DNA of 26,022 nucleotides from Pseudomonadota bacterium (GTDB lineage: Bacteria > Pseudomonadota > Gammaproteobacteria > Steroidobacterales > Steroidobacteraceae). The notes beneath the pieces were generated by a model. The model did not search any database, was not told where the DNA came from, and worked only from the letters and a program-made list of their open reading frames with translations. The stretch spans positions 1 through 26,022 of the forward strand of contig JAJZLX010000181.1 of the NCBI GenBank assembly GCA_021850555.1. Reading direction: 5' to 3'. A program made the translations under genes and the position numbers. Positions 1 through 6,922 of the stretch are shown piece after piece. Each line of letters opens with the position of its first letter. Position 1 is the first letter of the stretch.

Positions 1-1
1 G

Positions 2-169
2 ATCCTGCAGCAGATCGCCGCCGCGCGCGGCGCCATCAACGGCCTGATGCTCGAAGTCATGGAGGATCACATCCAGATGCACTTGGCCGGCGCGCAGGCC
101 ACGAGCGACGCCGAGCGTCGCGAGGGGGCCGAGGAGCTGATCGAGGTGATGCGCACCTATCTGCGCTAG
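2..169 (+). CDS. RcnR/FrmR/CsoR-family metal-sensing transcriptional repressor (3' end only)
   Basis: The frame runs in from the left edge and stops at a TAG at 167-169, giving the last 55 residues of an all-alpha DUF156 repressor. The segment ILQQIAAARGAINGLM followed by an E-V-x-E-D-H-I-x-x-H-L stretch is the conserved second helix of this family. It ends in the usual short third helix (IEVMRTYLR). The two histidines four residues apart (DHIQMH) sit where RcnR has its metal ligands H60 and H64. FrmR has only the first, and CsoR has His then Cys. This points to a Ni/Co-type sensor, but the N-terminal ligands (H3 and C35 in RcnR) lie outside the window. The metal P-type ATPase starts 29 bp downstream on the same strand and is the obvious target and operon partner. 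Confidence 0.88.
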   Translation: MLQQIAAARGAINGLMLEVMEDHIQMHLAGAQATSDAERREGAEELIEVMRTYLR

Positions 170-198
170 GCAGCGCCGGTGAGGTCGCAGGTTCTCCA

Positions 199-2217
199 AT
201 GAGCAAAGAGCGCCCCGCAGCCAATGCGCCCGGGCTCGAGGGCCGGGAGAGGACCGCAACAACGGCTGCCGCCATGCGCGCCGGCAAGGCCGAAAGGCAG
301 GCCGATGTCCATTGCGCCGACGATCCTCATGAGCATGAGCATGCGCTCGCATGGTCCGAGGCCGCGCGCATCGCCCTGGTCGCGCTGGCGGCCGTTGCGG
401 TGTGGTTTGGAGTCTGGGAGCCGCTGCGATCGGTGAGTGTGATCGGGGTTGTGGGCCTTGCGATCGGCGGCTGGCCGATCTTCACGGAGGCGCTCGAGAA
501 CCTGTTGGCGCGGCGGATGACGATGGAGCTGTCGATGTCCATCGCCATCGTGGCGGCGGCGGCGATCTCGCAGTTCTTCACGGCGCTGCTCATCACGCTG
601 TTCGTTCTGGCCGCCGAGGTCCTGGAGGGCATGACGGTCTCGCGCGGTCGCCGGGAGATCCGCGATCTGCTCGAGTTCCTGCCGAGGGCCGTCTCTGTTC
701 GCCGTGCGGACGGCGTGCGCGAGGTCGAGGCCGATGAGCTCTGCCCCGGTGATGCCGTGCTCGTCAACCCGGGCGGCAGGATCCCGGTGGATGGCACGGT
801 GATCGCCGGGCATTCATTCGTCGATCAGTCGCGCATCACCGGAGAGTCGCTCCCCGTGGAGAAGACGTGCGGCGCCGGCGTCTTTGCCGGATCGATCAAC
901 CAGTCCGGTGCGCTCGAGATTCGGGCCGAGCGCTTGGGACGTGACACGAGCTACGGCAAGATCATCGAGGCGGTGGAGCAGGCCGAGCGCTCCCGGGCTC
1001 CGGTGCAGCGCCTGGCCGACCGGCTGGCCGGGTATCTCGTGTACTTCGCCCTCGGGGCGGCACTGCTGACGTATCTGCTCACTCACGATATCCGCTCGAC
1101 GATCTCCGTCATCATCGTTGCGGGCGCCTGCGGGATCGCCGCCGGTACGCCGCTTGCGATCCTGGGCGCGATCGGCCGTGCGGCCCGGGGCGGCGCCATC
1201 GTCAAGGGCGGCCTGCATCTCGAGCAGCTCGGCCGGGTCGACACGGTCGTGCTGGACAAGACCGGCACGCTCACGTTCGGACAACCGGCGATCCGCGCAC
1301 TGCACCCGATCGAGGGCGTCGAGCAGATGGCACTCCTCGATGCGGCCGCCGCGGCCGAGGTGCGCTCCGAGCATCCGCTTGGCAAGACGATTGTCCAGCA
1401 TGCGCGCACGTCAGGGCGCACGATCATCGAGCCGGAGCGCTTCGGCTATCGACCGGGCCGTGGCATCGATGCGAGGGTCGCAGGCGAGCGGGTGCTCGTC
1501 GGGAATCTCGCCCTGATGCAGGACGAGGGAGTCGCGGTGCCGGCCACCCTGGCGAGCGCTCACCGGGGCTCTTCCGAGGTCTACGTTGCGCGCGGGGGCG
1601 CTCTCCTTGGCGCGGTCGAGATTGCCGACCGTGTCCGACCGGAGGCGCGAAGCGCCATCGCCGCGATTCATGCCATGGGCGTGCGCACGGTGCTTCTGAC
1701 AGGAGACACCCGGGAAGCGGCCGAATCGGTCGCCGCGCAGTTGGGCATCGCCGAGGTGGCCGCCGATTTGCTGCCGCAAGAGAAGCGCACCTGCGTCCGG
1801 CGCCTGCGCGACGCGCACAGGATTGTCGCGATGGTCGGCGACGGAATCAACGACGCGCCGGCCCTGATCGAAGCGCAGGTGGGCGTTGCCATGGGCTCCG
1901 GGACCGATGTGGCGCGGGAGAGCGCCGGCGTGGTGCTGCTGGGGAACGACTTGACGAAATTCGCCGACACGCTCGCCATCGCGCGCCGCACGCGGCGAAT
2001 CATCTGGGTGAACTTCGCCGGTACGATCGCAGTGGACACGCTCGGCATCGCGCTCGCGGCCGCGGGGCTGCTCAACCCGCTGCTGGCGGCGTTCATTCAC
2101 GTCGCCTCAGAGCTGACATTCATTTTGAACTCCGCCCGGCTTCTGCCCGGACGCCGCGGCCTTCCCGGCGGCGCGTCACAAGAGGACGTACGAGCCGCCC
2201 CGTCTGCTGCGCGTTGA
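199..2217 (+). CDS. P1B-type heavy-metal-transporting ATPase, CPC-less variant
   Basis: This 672-residue inner-membrane pump uses ATP to export a metal cation. About eight membrane segments are visible: two near 53-100, two near 108-144, two near 277-325 and two near 605-650. The actuator loop has T-G-E at 214-216. The phosphorylated aspartate is D353 in DKTGTLT. The P1B hallmark His-Pro pair is H392-P393 in SEHPLG, and the hinge GDGINDAP contains D548. The intramembrane CPC/SPC motif is missing: the aligned residues are G309-A310-C311 in GACGIAAGTPLA, leaving one cysteine. The last helix has H634 and E638 (HVASEL), possible alternative ligands. There is no CxxC HMA domain. Instead the N-terminus has a short His/Cys patch (HCADDPHEHEH). 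An RcnR-like repressor lies immediately upstream. Ni, Co or another divalent metal is inferred, and the substrate is uncertain. The ATG at 199 is preceded by only a weak GAGGT. Confidence 0.93.
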   Translation: MSKERPAANAPGLEGRERTATTAAAMRAGKAERQADVHCADDPHEHEHALAWSEAARIALVALAAVAVWFGVWEPLRSVSVIGVVGLAIGGWPIFTEALENLLARRMTMELSMSIAIVAAAAISQFFTALLITLFVLAAEVLEGMTVSRGRREIRDLLEFLPRAVSVRRADGVREVEADELCPGDAVLVNPGGRIPVDGTVIAGHSFVDQSRITGESLPVEKTCGAGVFAGSINQSGALEIRAERLGRDTSYGKIIEAVEQAERSRAPVQRLADRLAGYLVYFALGAALLTYLLTHDIRSTISVIIVAGACGIAAGTPLAILGAIGRAARGGAIVKGGLHLEQLGRVDTVVLDKTGTLTFGQPAIRALHPIEGVEQMALLDAAAAAEVRSEHPLGKTIVQHARTSGRTIIEPERFGYRPGRGIDARVAGERVLVGNLALMQDEGVAVPATLASAHRGSSEVYVARGGALLGAVEIADRVRPEARSAIAAIHAMGVRTVLLTGDTREAAESVAAQLGIAEVAADLLPQEKRTCVRRLRDAHRIVAMVGDGINDAPALIEAQVGVAMGSGTDVARESAGVVLLGNDLTKFADTLAIARRTRRIIWVNFAGTIAVDTLGIALAAAGLLNPLLAAFIHVASELTFILNSARLLPGRRGLPGGASQEDVRAAPSAAR

Positions 2218-2240
2218 TCCGGCGCCGGGAAGGAAGTGGG

Positions 2241-2255
2241 CTGCCCGAGGGGCAG
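2241..2255 (+). terminator. Small hairpin after the metal ATPase gene
   Basis: CTGCCC (2241-2246) pairs perfectly with GGGCAG (2250-2255) across a 3-base loop, starting 24 bases after the ATPase stop codon. It is followed by a pyrimidine-rich but not T-only stretch. It could be a weak intrinsic terminator separating the metal operon from the kinase gene. The stem is short and there is no clean U-tract. Confidence 0.3.
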
Positions 2256-2259
2256 GTCA

Positions 2260-2310
2260 ATACGTTCTTCTACCTACATCCATCCGTACTCAGGTTTCAC
2301 TATATAGTCG
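2260..2310 (+). promoter_or_regulatory. AT-rich island with perfect palindrome ACTATATAGT upstream of the sensor kinase
   Basis: This stretch is clearly poorer in GC than everything around it. It contains a perfect 10-base palindrome at 2299-2308. The hexamer TATAGT (2303-2308) matches five of six bases of a sigma70 -10 box, but I find no acceptable -35 hexamer at the right spacing. It is the best candidate for the kinase promoter or operator, about 160 bases before the preferred ATG. The rest of the 250-base gap holds nothing else that I recognise. Confidence 0.35.
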
Positions 2311-2467
2311 ATCCGGGGAAGATGCCATCGGGAGCGCTTCACCCGGTGATGAGTTGGCATCGCCAAGTCCGGATCCCCGTCCGTTTCGGGGGCGGTCTCA
2401 CCCGTTCCTCGTGAGCCGCGCCGGCCGCGAGAGGCAGTCCTGGACAGATCCGTGTGTGGACACTTCC

Positions 2468-5400
2468 ATGGTGACAACGAACCGCGCAGTGCAGCCGGCC
2501 GCCGCAGGGGAGCCGGCGCCGGATTTCCGCTCGCTGTTTGAATCGGCGCCGGGGCTCTATCTGGTGCTGAGGCCCGATTTCACGATCATTGCGGCGAGCG
2601 ATGCCTACCTGCGCGCCACGATGACCCGCCGCGAGGACATCCTCGGCCGGGGGATCTTCGAGGTCTTTCCCGACAACCCCGACGATCCCGCCGCGACCGG
2701 CGTCAGCAATCTGCGCGCCTCGCTCGAGACGGTGCGCGAGACGGGCAGGCCGGACGCGATGGCGGTGCAGAAATACGACATCCGCCGACCGCAGTCCGAA
2801 GGCGGAGGGTTCGAGGAGCGGTACTGGAGCCCGGTCAACTCACCCGTCTTCGCAAGAGACGGCGGTGCGCTGCTGTACATCATCCACCGCGTGGAGGATG
2901 TCACCGATTTCGTGCGCCTCAGGCAGCACGGGCTCGAGCGGGAGCGCCTGGCCGAGGCGCTCAAGGTCCGCACCGGGCAGATGGAAGGGGAGATCTTCCT
3001 GCGCGCGCAGCAGCTGCAGGAGGCCAACCGGCAGCTGCGCGCCGCCAACGAGCGGTTGGATCACCTCGATCACCTGAAGACCCGGTTCGTGGCCAACGTC
3101 AGCCATGAGCTCAGGACCCCGCTGGCCCTCGTCATCGGCTATACCGAGAACCTCATGAAGGCTCCGCAGCGCACCGCGGTGGAGCTGCGTGAGTTGGACA
3201 TCGTAGCGCGCAACGCCCGTGCGTTGCTCGGGCATGTCAACGATCTTCTCGATGTCTCCAAGCTCGCCGCGGGCGCCATGCCCCTCGAGTATGCCGACAC
3301 CGACCTCGCGGCCCTGGTGCGTCTGGTGGGCGGTCAGTTCGACGTGGTTGCCGAGGAAACGCAACTCCGTTACCTGCTCGATATCCCCGACGGCGTCCGC
3401 GCTGAGGTCGATGCGGAGAAGATCGGGCGTGTGCTGCTCAACCTTCTGGCGAACGCCTTCAAGTTCACTCCGGCCGGAGGAGTGGTGCGCTGCGCGCTGC
3501 GGGCGCAGCACGCTCAGGCGATCCTCGAGGTGGCCGACAGCGGCCCGGGCATCCCCCTCGACAAGCGTGAAGTCGTCTTCGAGCGCTTCCGGCAGCTCGA
3601 CGGCGGGGACGGCCGCCGGTTCGGCGGAACCGGTCTCGGCCTCGCGATCGCGCGCGACTTTACCGAATTGCATAGCGGCTCGATCGAGATCGGGGAGGCT
3701 CCCGAGGGCGGAGCGCTCTTCAGGGTGCGGGTGCCGCTGCGCGCGCCCGAGGGCACACCGGTGCGGGCGATCCCGGCGCTGCCGGCCTTCCCGGCTCCCA
3801 ACCGGGTGGCGCGCAGCGAGCTCGGGCGGCAGGACGAGGTGCCCGCTGCGGCGCAGGGTACGCGCCCCCTCGTGCTGGTGGTCGAGGACAACGCGGAGAT
3901 GAATCGCTTCATCTGCGAGAGCCTCGGCGGGGAATTCCGCACCGCGAGCGCGTGCGACGGTCAAGAGGGCCTGCGTCTGGCGCTCAAGATGAATCCCGAC
4001 CTCATTCTGACGGACGTCATGATGCCGGAGGCCGACGGCGAGGCGCTCGTGCGGGCGGTGCGCGAGCATCGCATCCTTGACGTCATACCCATCGTGCTCC
4101 TCACTGCGAAGGCGGACGAGGCGCTCAAGGTGCGGTTGCTTTGTGAGGGTGCCCAGGATTACCTGACAAAGCCCTTCACAGTCGCGGAGCTGCGCTCCCG
4201 CGTGCGCAATCTCGTGACCGCCAAGCAGTCGAGCGACCGGAGCATGCATGCCGAGCAGCGCTTCCGCGCGCTCATGGAGTCCGCTCCCGATGCGATCGTG
4301 GTCGTCGATGAGACCGGAACCATCGTGCTGGTGAACGCCCGCACGGAGGCGATGTTCGGATACCCGCGTGGAGATCTGCTGGGTGAATCCGTCGAGGTGC
4401 TGATACCCGATCGGCACCGCGCCGCCCATCCCGCGCATCGTGGGGCCTATCAGAGCGCCCCGGCGCTGCGTCCCATGGGGGCCGGCCTCGAGCTGCACGC
4501 CCTGCGCCGGGATGGCGCGCAGATACCGGTGGAGATCAGCTTGAGCCCGGTGATGACCCCGGCGGGGTTGCAGGTGATCGGCGCGATCCGCGACATTTCC
4601 GATCGAAAGCATGTGCTCGAGGCGCTGCGCCAGGCGCGCAACGAGGCGGAACAGGCGAACCGCGCCAAGGGCACGTTCCTTGCGACCGCGAGTCACGATC
4701 TGCGCCAGCCCCTGCAGACGCTGTCTCTTTTGAACGGAGCGCTCAGGCGGATGGTGACCGAGGGCGATCCGGCCGAGGCGCTTGTGCAGCAGGAGGCGGC
4801 GATCAATGTGATGTCGCGACTGCTCAACGCGCTCCTCGACATCAGCAAGCTCGAGTCCGGCGCCATCAAGGCGCAGATCACGAGCTGGCGGGTGAGCGTG
4901 CTGCTCGAGCAGATGCGCCGCGAATTCTCCGGCATCGCCGGCACCAAGGGGCTTCAGTTGCTCGTCGAGCCGACCGAGGCCTGGGTGGTCTCGGATCTTT
5001 CCCTGATCGGTCAGGTGCTGCGAAATCTGCTGTCGAACGCGTTCAAATACACTGAGCATGGCGCGGTGAGGCTCGCGTGCCGTGCAGAGGCAGAGAGCGT
5101 GCGCCTCGAAGTCACCGACACCGGCATCGGCATGGCGCCGCAGGAGCTTACGAAAATCGGCACGGAGTTCTACCAGATCGGCGTGCCGGCCAACGCCTCG
5201 CGGTCAGGCTATGGCCTTGGCCTCAGCATCGTCAACAGAATCGTAAAATTGCTCGGTGTGACATTGAGCGTGGAGTCCGAGCTCGGACGCGGATCGACGT
5301 TCGCGCTCACGTTGCCTTCGGCCGTCATGGCCTCGGAGGACCTCGAGAGGCTCGAGCCGCAGCCCGATCCGCGCCGCAACTGCGCACAGCACGTCCTGGT

Positions 5401-5767
5401 CGTCGAGGACGATCCGGCGGTGTTGCACGCGACATGTCTGCTGTTGAAGGCCGAGGGGTACGCAGTGGCTTGCGCCGCCTCGGTGTCGGAGGCGCTCGAG
5501 CGGATCCGGACGGACCCGCAGATCGAGCTGCTCATCACGGACTATCACCTTGCGGGCGGGGAAACCGGCAGTCAGGTCATCTCTTCGGTCCGCGAGCTTC
5601 GGGGACCGGGATTCAAAGCCGTCATGATCACCGGGGACACCTCGGCCGCGGCGCGCGGGCTGGGCGATGACGGGGCGCTGTCATTTCTCAGCAAGCCGGT
5701 CGAAGCCGGCGAGCTTCTGAGACTGCTCGAGAAAGTCCTCGCGCGCCCCCAGGCGCCGTCCGGCTGA
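2468..5767 (+). CDS. Tandem double hybrid sensor histidine kinase (PAS-HK-REC-PAS-HK-REC)
   Basis: This 1099-residue signalling protein contains two complete hybrid kinases. The first has a PAS domain (about 17-135), a coiled linker, a HisKA with H213 in SHELRTPLA, an ATPase domain (NLLANAFKFT, DSGPGI, GGTGLGLAIA) and a receiver from about 468 with D516 in LILTDVMMP. The second has a PAS (about 598-715), a HisKA with H743 in SHDLRQPLQ, an ATPase (NLLSNAFKYT, DTGIGM, GYGLGLSIV) and a receiver from about 975 with D1025 in LITDYHL. All N, G1 and G2 boxes look intact, so both kinases should bind ATP. No membrane helix is seen, so it is probably a cytoplasmic sensor. No response regulator or Hpt gene is adjacent. 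The frame stays open upstream to a TTG at 2354. I prefer the ATG at 2468, just before the PAS domain, which has a GGA seven bases upstream. Confidence 0.93.
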   Translation: MVTTNRAVQPAAAGEPAPDFRSLFESAPGLYLVLRPDFTIIAASDAYLRATMTRREDILGRGIFEVFPDNPDDPAATGVSNLRASLETVRETGRPDAMAVQKYDIRRPQSEGGGFEERYWSPVNSPVFARDGGALLYIIHRVEDVTDFVRLRQHGLERERLAEALKVRTGQMEGEIFLRAQQLQEANRQLRAANERLDHLDHLKTRFVANVSHELRTPLALVIGYTENLMKAPQRTAVELRELDIVARNARALLGHVNDLLDVSKLAAGAMPLEYADTDLAALVRLVGGQFDVVAEETQLRYLLDIPDGVRAEVDAEKIGRVLLNLLANAFKFTPAGGVVRCALRAQHAQAILEVADSGPGIPLDKREVVFERFRQLDGGDGRRFGGTGLGLAIARDFTELHSGSIEIGEAPEGGALFRVRVPLRAPEGTPVRAIPALPAFPAPNRVARSELGRQDEVPAAAQGTRPLVLVVEDNAEMNRFICESLGGEFRTASACDGQEGLRLALKMNPDLILTDVMMPEADGEALVRAVREHRILDVIPIVLLTAKADEALKVRLLCEGAQDYLTKPFTVAELRSRVRNLVTAKQSSDRSMHAEQRFRALMESAPDAIVVVDETGTIVLVNARTEAMFGYPRGDLLGESVEVLIPDRHRAAHPAHRGAYQSAPALRPMGAGLELHALRRDGAQIPVEISLSPVMTPAGLQVIGAIRDISDRKHVLEALRQARNEAEQANRAKGTFLATASHDLRQPLQTLSLLNGALRRMVTEGDPAEALVQQEAAINVMSRLLNALLDISKLESGAIKAQITSWRVSVLLEQMRREFSGIAGTKGLQLLVEPTEAWVVSDLSLIGQVLRNLLSNAFKYTEHGAVRLACRAEAESVRLEVTDTGIGMAPQELTKIGTEFYQIGVPANASRSGYGLGLSIVNRIVKLLGVTLSVESELGRGSTFALTLPSAVMASEDLERLEPQPDPRRNCAQHVLVVEDDPAVLHATCLLLKAEGYAVACAASVSEALERIRTDPQIELLITDYHLAGGETGSQVISSVRELRGPGFKAVMITGDTSAAARGLGDDGALSFLSKPVEAGELLRLLEKVLARPQAPSG

Positions 5768-5781
5768 TGCCGGCGGCGAGC

Positions 5782-5803
5782 GCAGGCGATCGCGTTCGCC
5801 TGC
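5782..5803. terminator. Hairpin between convergent genes
   Basis: GCAGGCGA (5782-5789) and TCGCCTGC (5796-5803) form a perfect 8-bp stem with a 6-base loop. It starts 15 bases after the kinase stop and lies about 90 bases beyond the stop of the opposing FAD-subunit gene. No T-run follows on either strand, so it is a plausible but non-canonical bidirectional terminator. Confidence 0.45.
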
Positions 5804-5894
5804 CTGAGCGAGCTCAAGCGTGGCGCTGCCCGAATTCGGCCTTATGCGGCCGTACCGCGTGCTCGAGGGCGGGCGCGTGCCGCTTGGCTTCGAT

Positions 5895-6917
5895 TTACCC
5901 TGCCGTGGCCGCAAGGAGCGCGCGCCGGACCAGCGTCTCGAAGATGGTGAGTTTGTAGCCGTTCTTGCCAAGCGGCGCCGCCCCCTGAAGGGCGGCCCGG
6001 GCGGCGGCACGGATGAGGGCCTCGTCGATTCTCTTACCGGTGAGCGCAGCCTCGGCCGCTTTTGCACGGTGGGGAGCGGGGGCGGCGGCACCGAGCACGA
6101 CCGCCGCCTTGCGGCAGACGCCGCTTGCGAGCTCGAGCACCACGGCCACCTCTGCCACCGGCCAGTCGAAGGACTCCGTCTCGCACTGCTTGAAGTACAA
6201 GGAGCGCGTCGACTGCGCGGGAGCGGGCAGCACGATTGCGGTGATGATCTCACCCGGCTCGAGAGTGTTCTCGTGATGCAGGTCGGCTTCGGGCAGGAGG
6301 AAGAATTCCTCCACGCTCACCTCACGCCGGGCTCCCGTCGGCCCGGTGATCTCGAGGCGCGCACCGAATGCGACCAGCGCGGTCGCGCAGGTGGAGGGGT
6401 GCACGATGGCGCACCCTTTGTGATCGAAGATTGCGTGGTACTGGTTCTCGCCGGCAAAAGCGAAGCAGTTGTCGCCGCCCTTGCGGGCACAGTGATGGGC
6501 GCGCGAGCGCAGGTACCAGCAGCGCGGCCGTTGAAGCAGGTTGCCGCCGAGGGTTGCGAGGTGGCGGATCTGGGGGCTCGCTGCGGCGCCGCACGCCTCG
6601 GAGAGCGCTCGAAAACGCATCCGAACCTGCGCATGACCGGCGAGTTGGGACAGCGTGACATTCGGTCCGATGCGCAAGCCCCCATCGGCCTCCTCGATGC
6701 GGTCGAGGCCGGCGACGTCGCGCAGGTTCACCAGGCGGCGCGGTTTGAGCAGGCCCTCCTTCATCAGATCGAGCAGATCGATGCCGCCGGCCTTGATCAG
6801 CGCGCCCCCCGACTCGGGCTCGCCGCTGCGACTTACCATGGCGGCGGCCACGGTGGCCGTGGCGGCGCGCGTGGCCTGCTCGATGTCTTGCGGACTCATC
6901 CATTCAAAGGCGTCCAT
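5895..6917 (-). CDS. Molybdenum hydroxylase, FAD-binding subunit with extra Fe-S cluster loop (PaoB/YagS-like)
   Basis: This 340-residue middle subunit of a xanthine dehydrogenase/aldehyde oxidoreductase-type enzyme passes electrons between the Fe-S subunit and FAD. The FAD_binding_5 fold is shown by IKAGGIDLLDLMK near 41-53 and TLGGNLLQR at 122-130. The C-terminal CO-dehydrogenase flavoprotein domain follows from about 220. Cysteines C133, C143, C151 and C169 lie in an inserted loop directly after GNLLQR. As I recall it, E. coli PaoB and the hydroxybenzoyl-CoA reductase beta subunit hold an additional [4Fe-4S] cluster there. The gene starts 5 bp after the molybdopterin subunit's stop, with GGAG about 10 bases before the ATG, and is last in the operon. 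An in-frame ATG at 6899 is an alternative start. Confidence 0.93.
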   Translation of the reverse strand: MDAFEWMSPQDIEQATRAATATVAAAMVSRSGEPESGGALIKAGGIDLLDLMKEGLLKPRRLVNLRDVAGLDRIEEADGGLRIGPNVTLSQLAGHAQVRMRFRALSEACGAAASPQIRHLATLGGNLLQRPRCWYLRSRAHHCARKGGDNCFAFAGENQYHAIFDHKGCAIVHPSTCATALVAFGARLEITGPTGARREVSVEEFFLLPEADLHHENTLEPGEIITAIVLPAPAQSTRSLYFKQCETESFDWPVAEVAVVLELASGVCRKAAVVLGAAAPAPHRAKAAEAALTGKRIDEALIRAAARAALQGAAPLGKNGYKLTIFETLVRRALLAATAG

Positions 6918-6922
6918 GGCGG

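Noticed and set aside
2214..2414. 66-codon open frame overlapping the end of the metal ATPase gene
   Set aside because: It starts from TTG, shows no domain or ribosome binding site, and runs through the AT-rich promoter-like region.
2354..2467. N-terminal extension of the double kinase from a TTG codon
   Set aside because: The added 38 residues are low-complexity with no family similarity. The ATG at 2468 directly precedes the PAS domain.
2840..5059. Very long antisense open frame (739 codons) across the kinase gene
   Set aside because: It is a shadow of a GC-rich coding strand. The kinase frame carries every conserved motif and the antisense product resembles nothing.
5830..5852. CCGAATTCGG palindrome and short CGGCC/GGCCG stem as a terminator for the FAD-subunit gene
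   Set aside because: The stem is only 5 bp and there is no U-tract. The hairpin at 5782-5803 is stronger.
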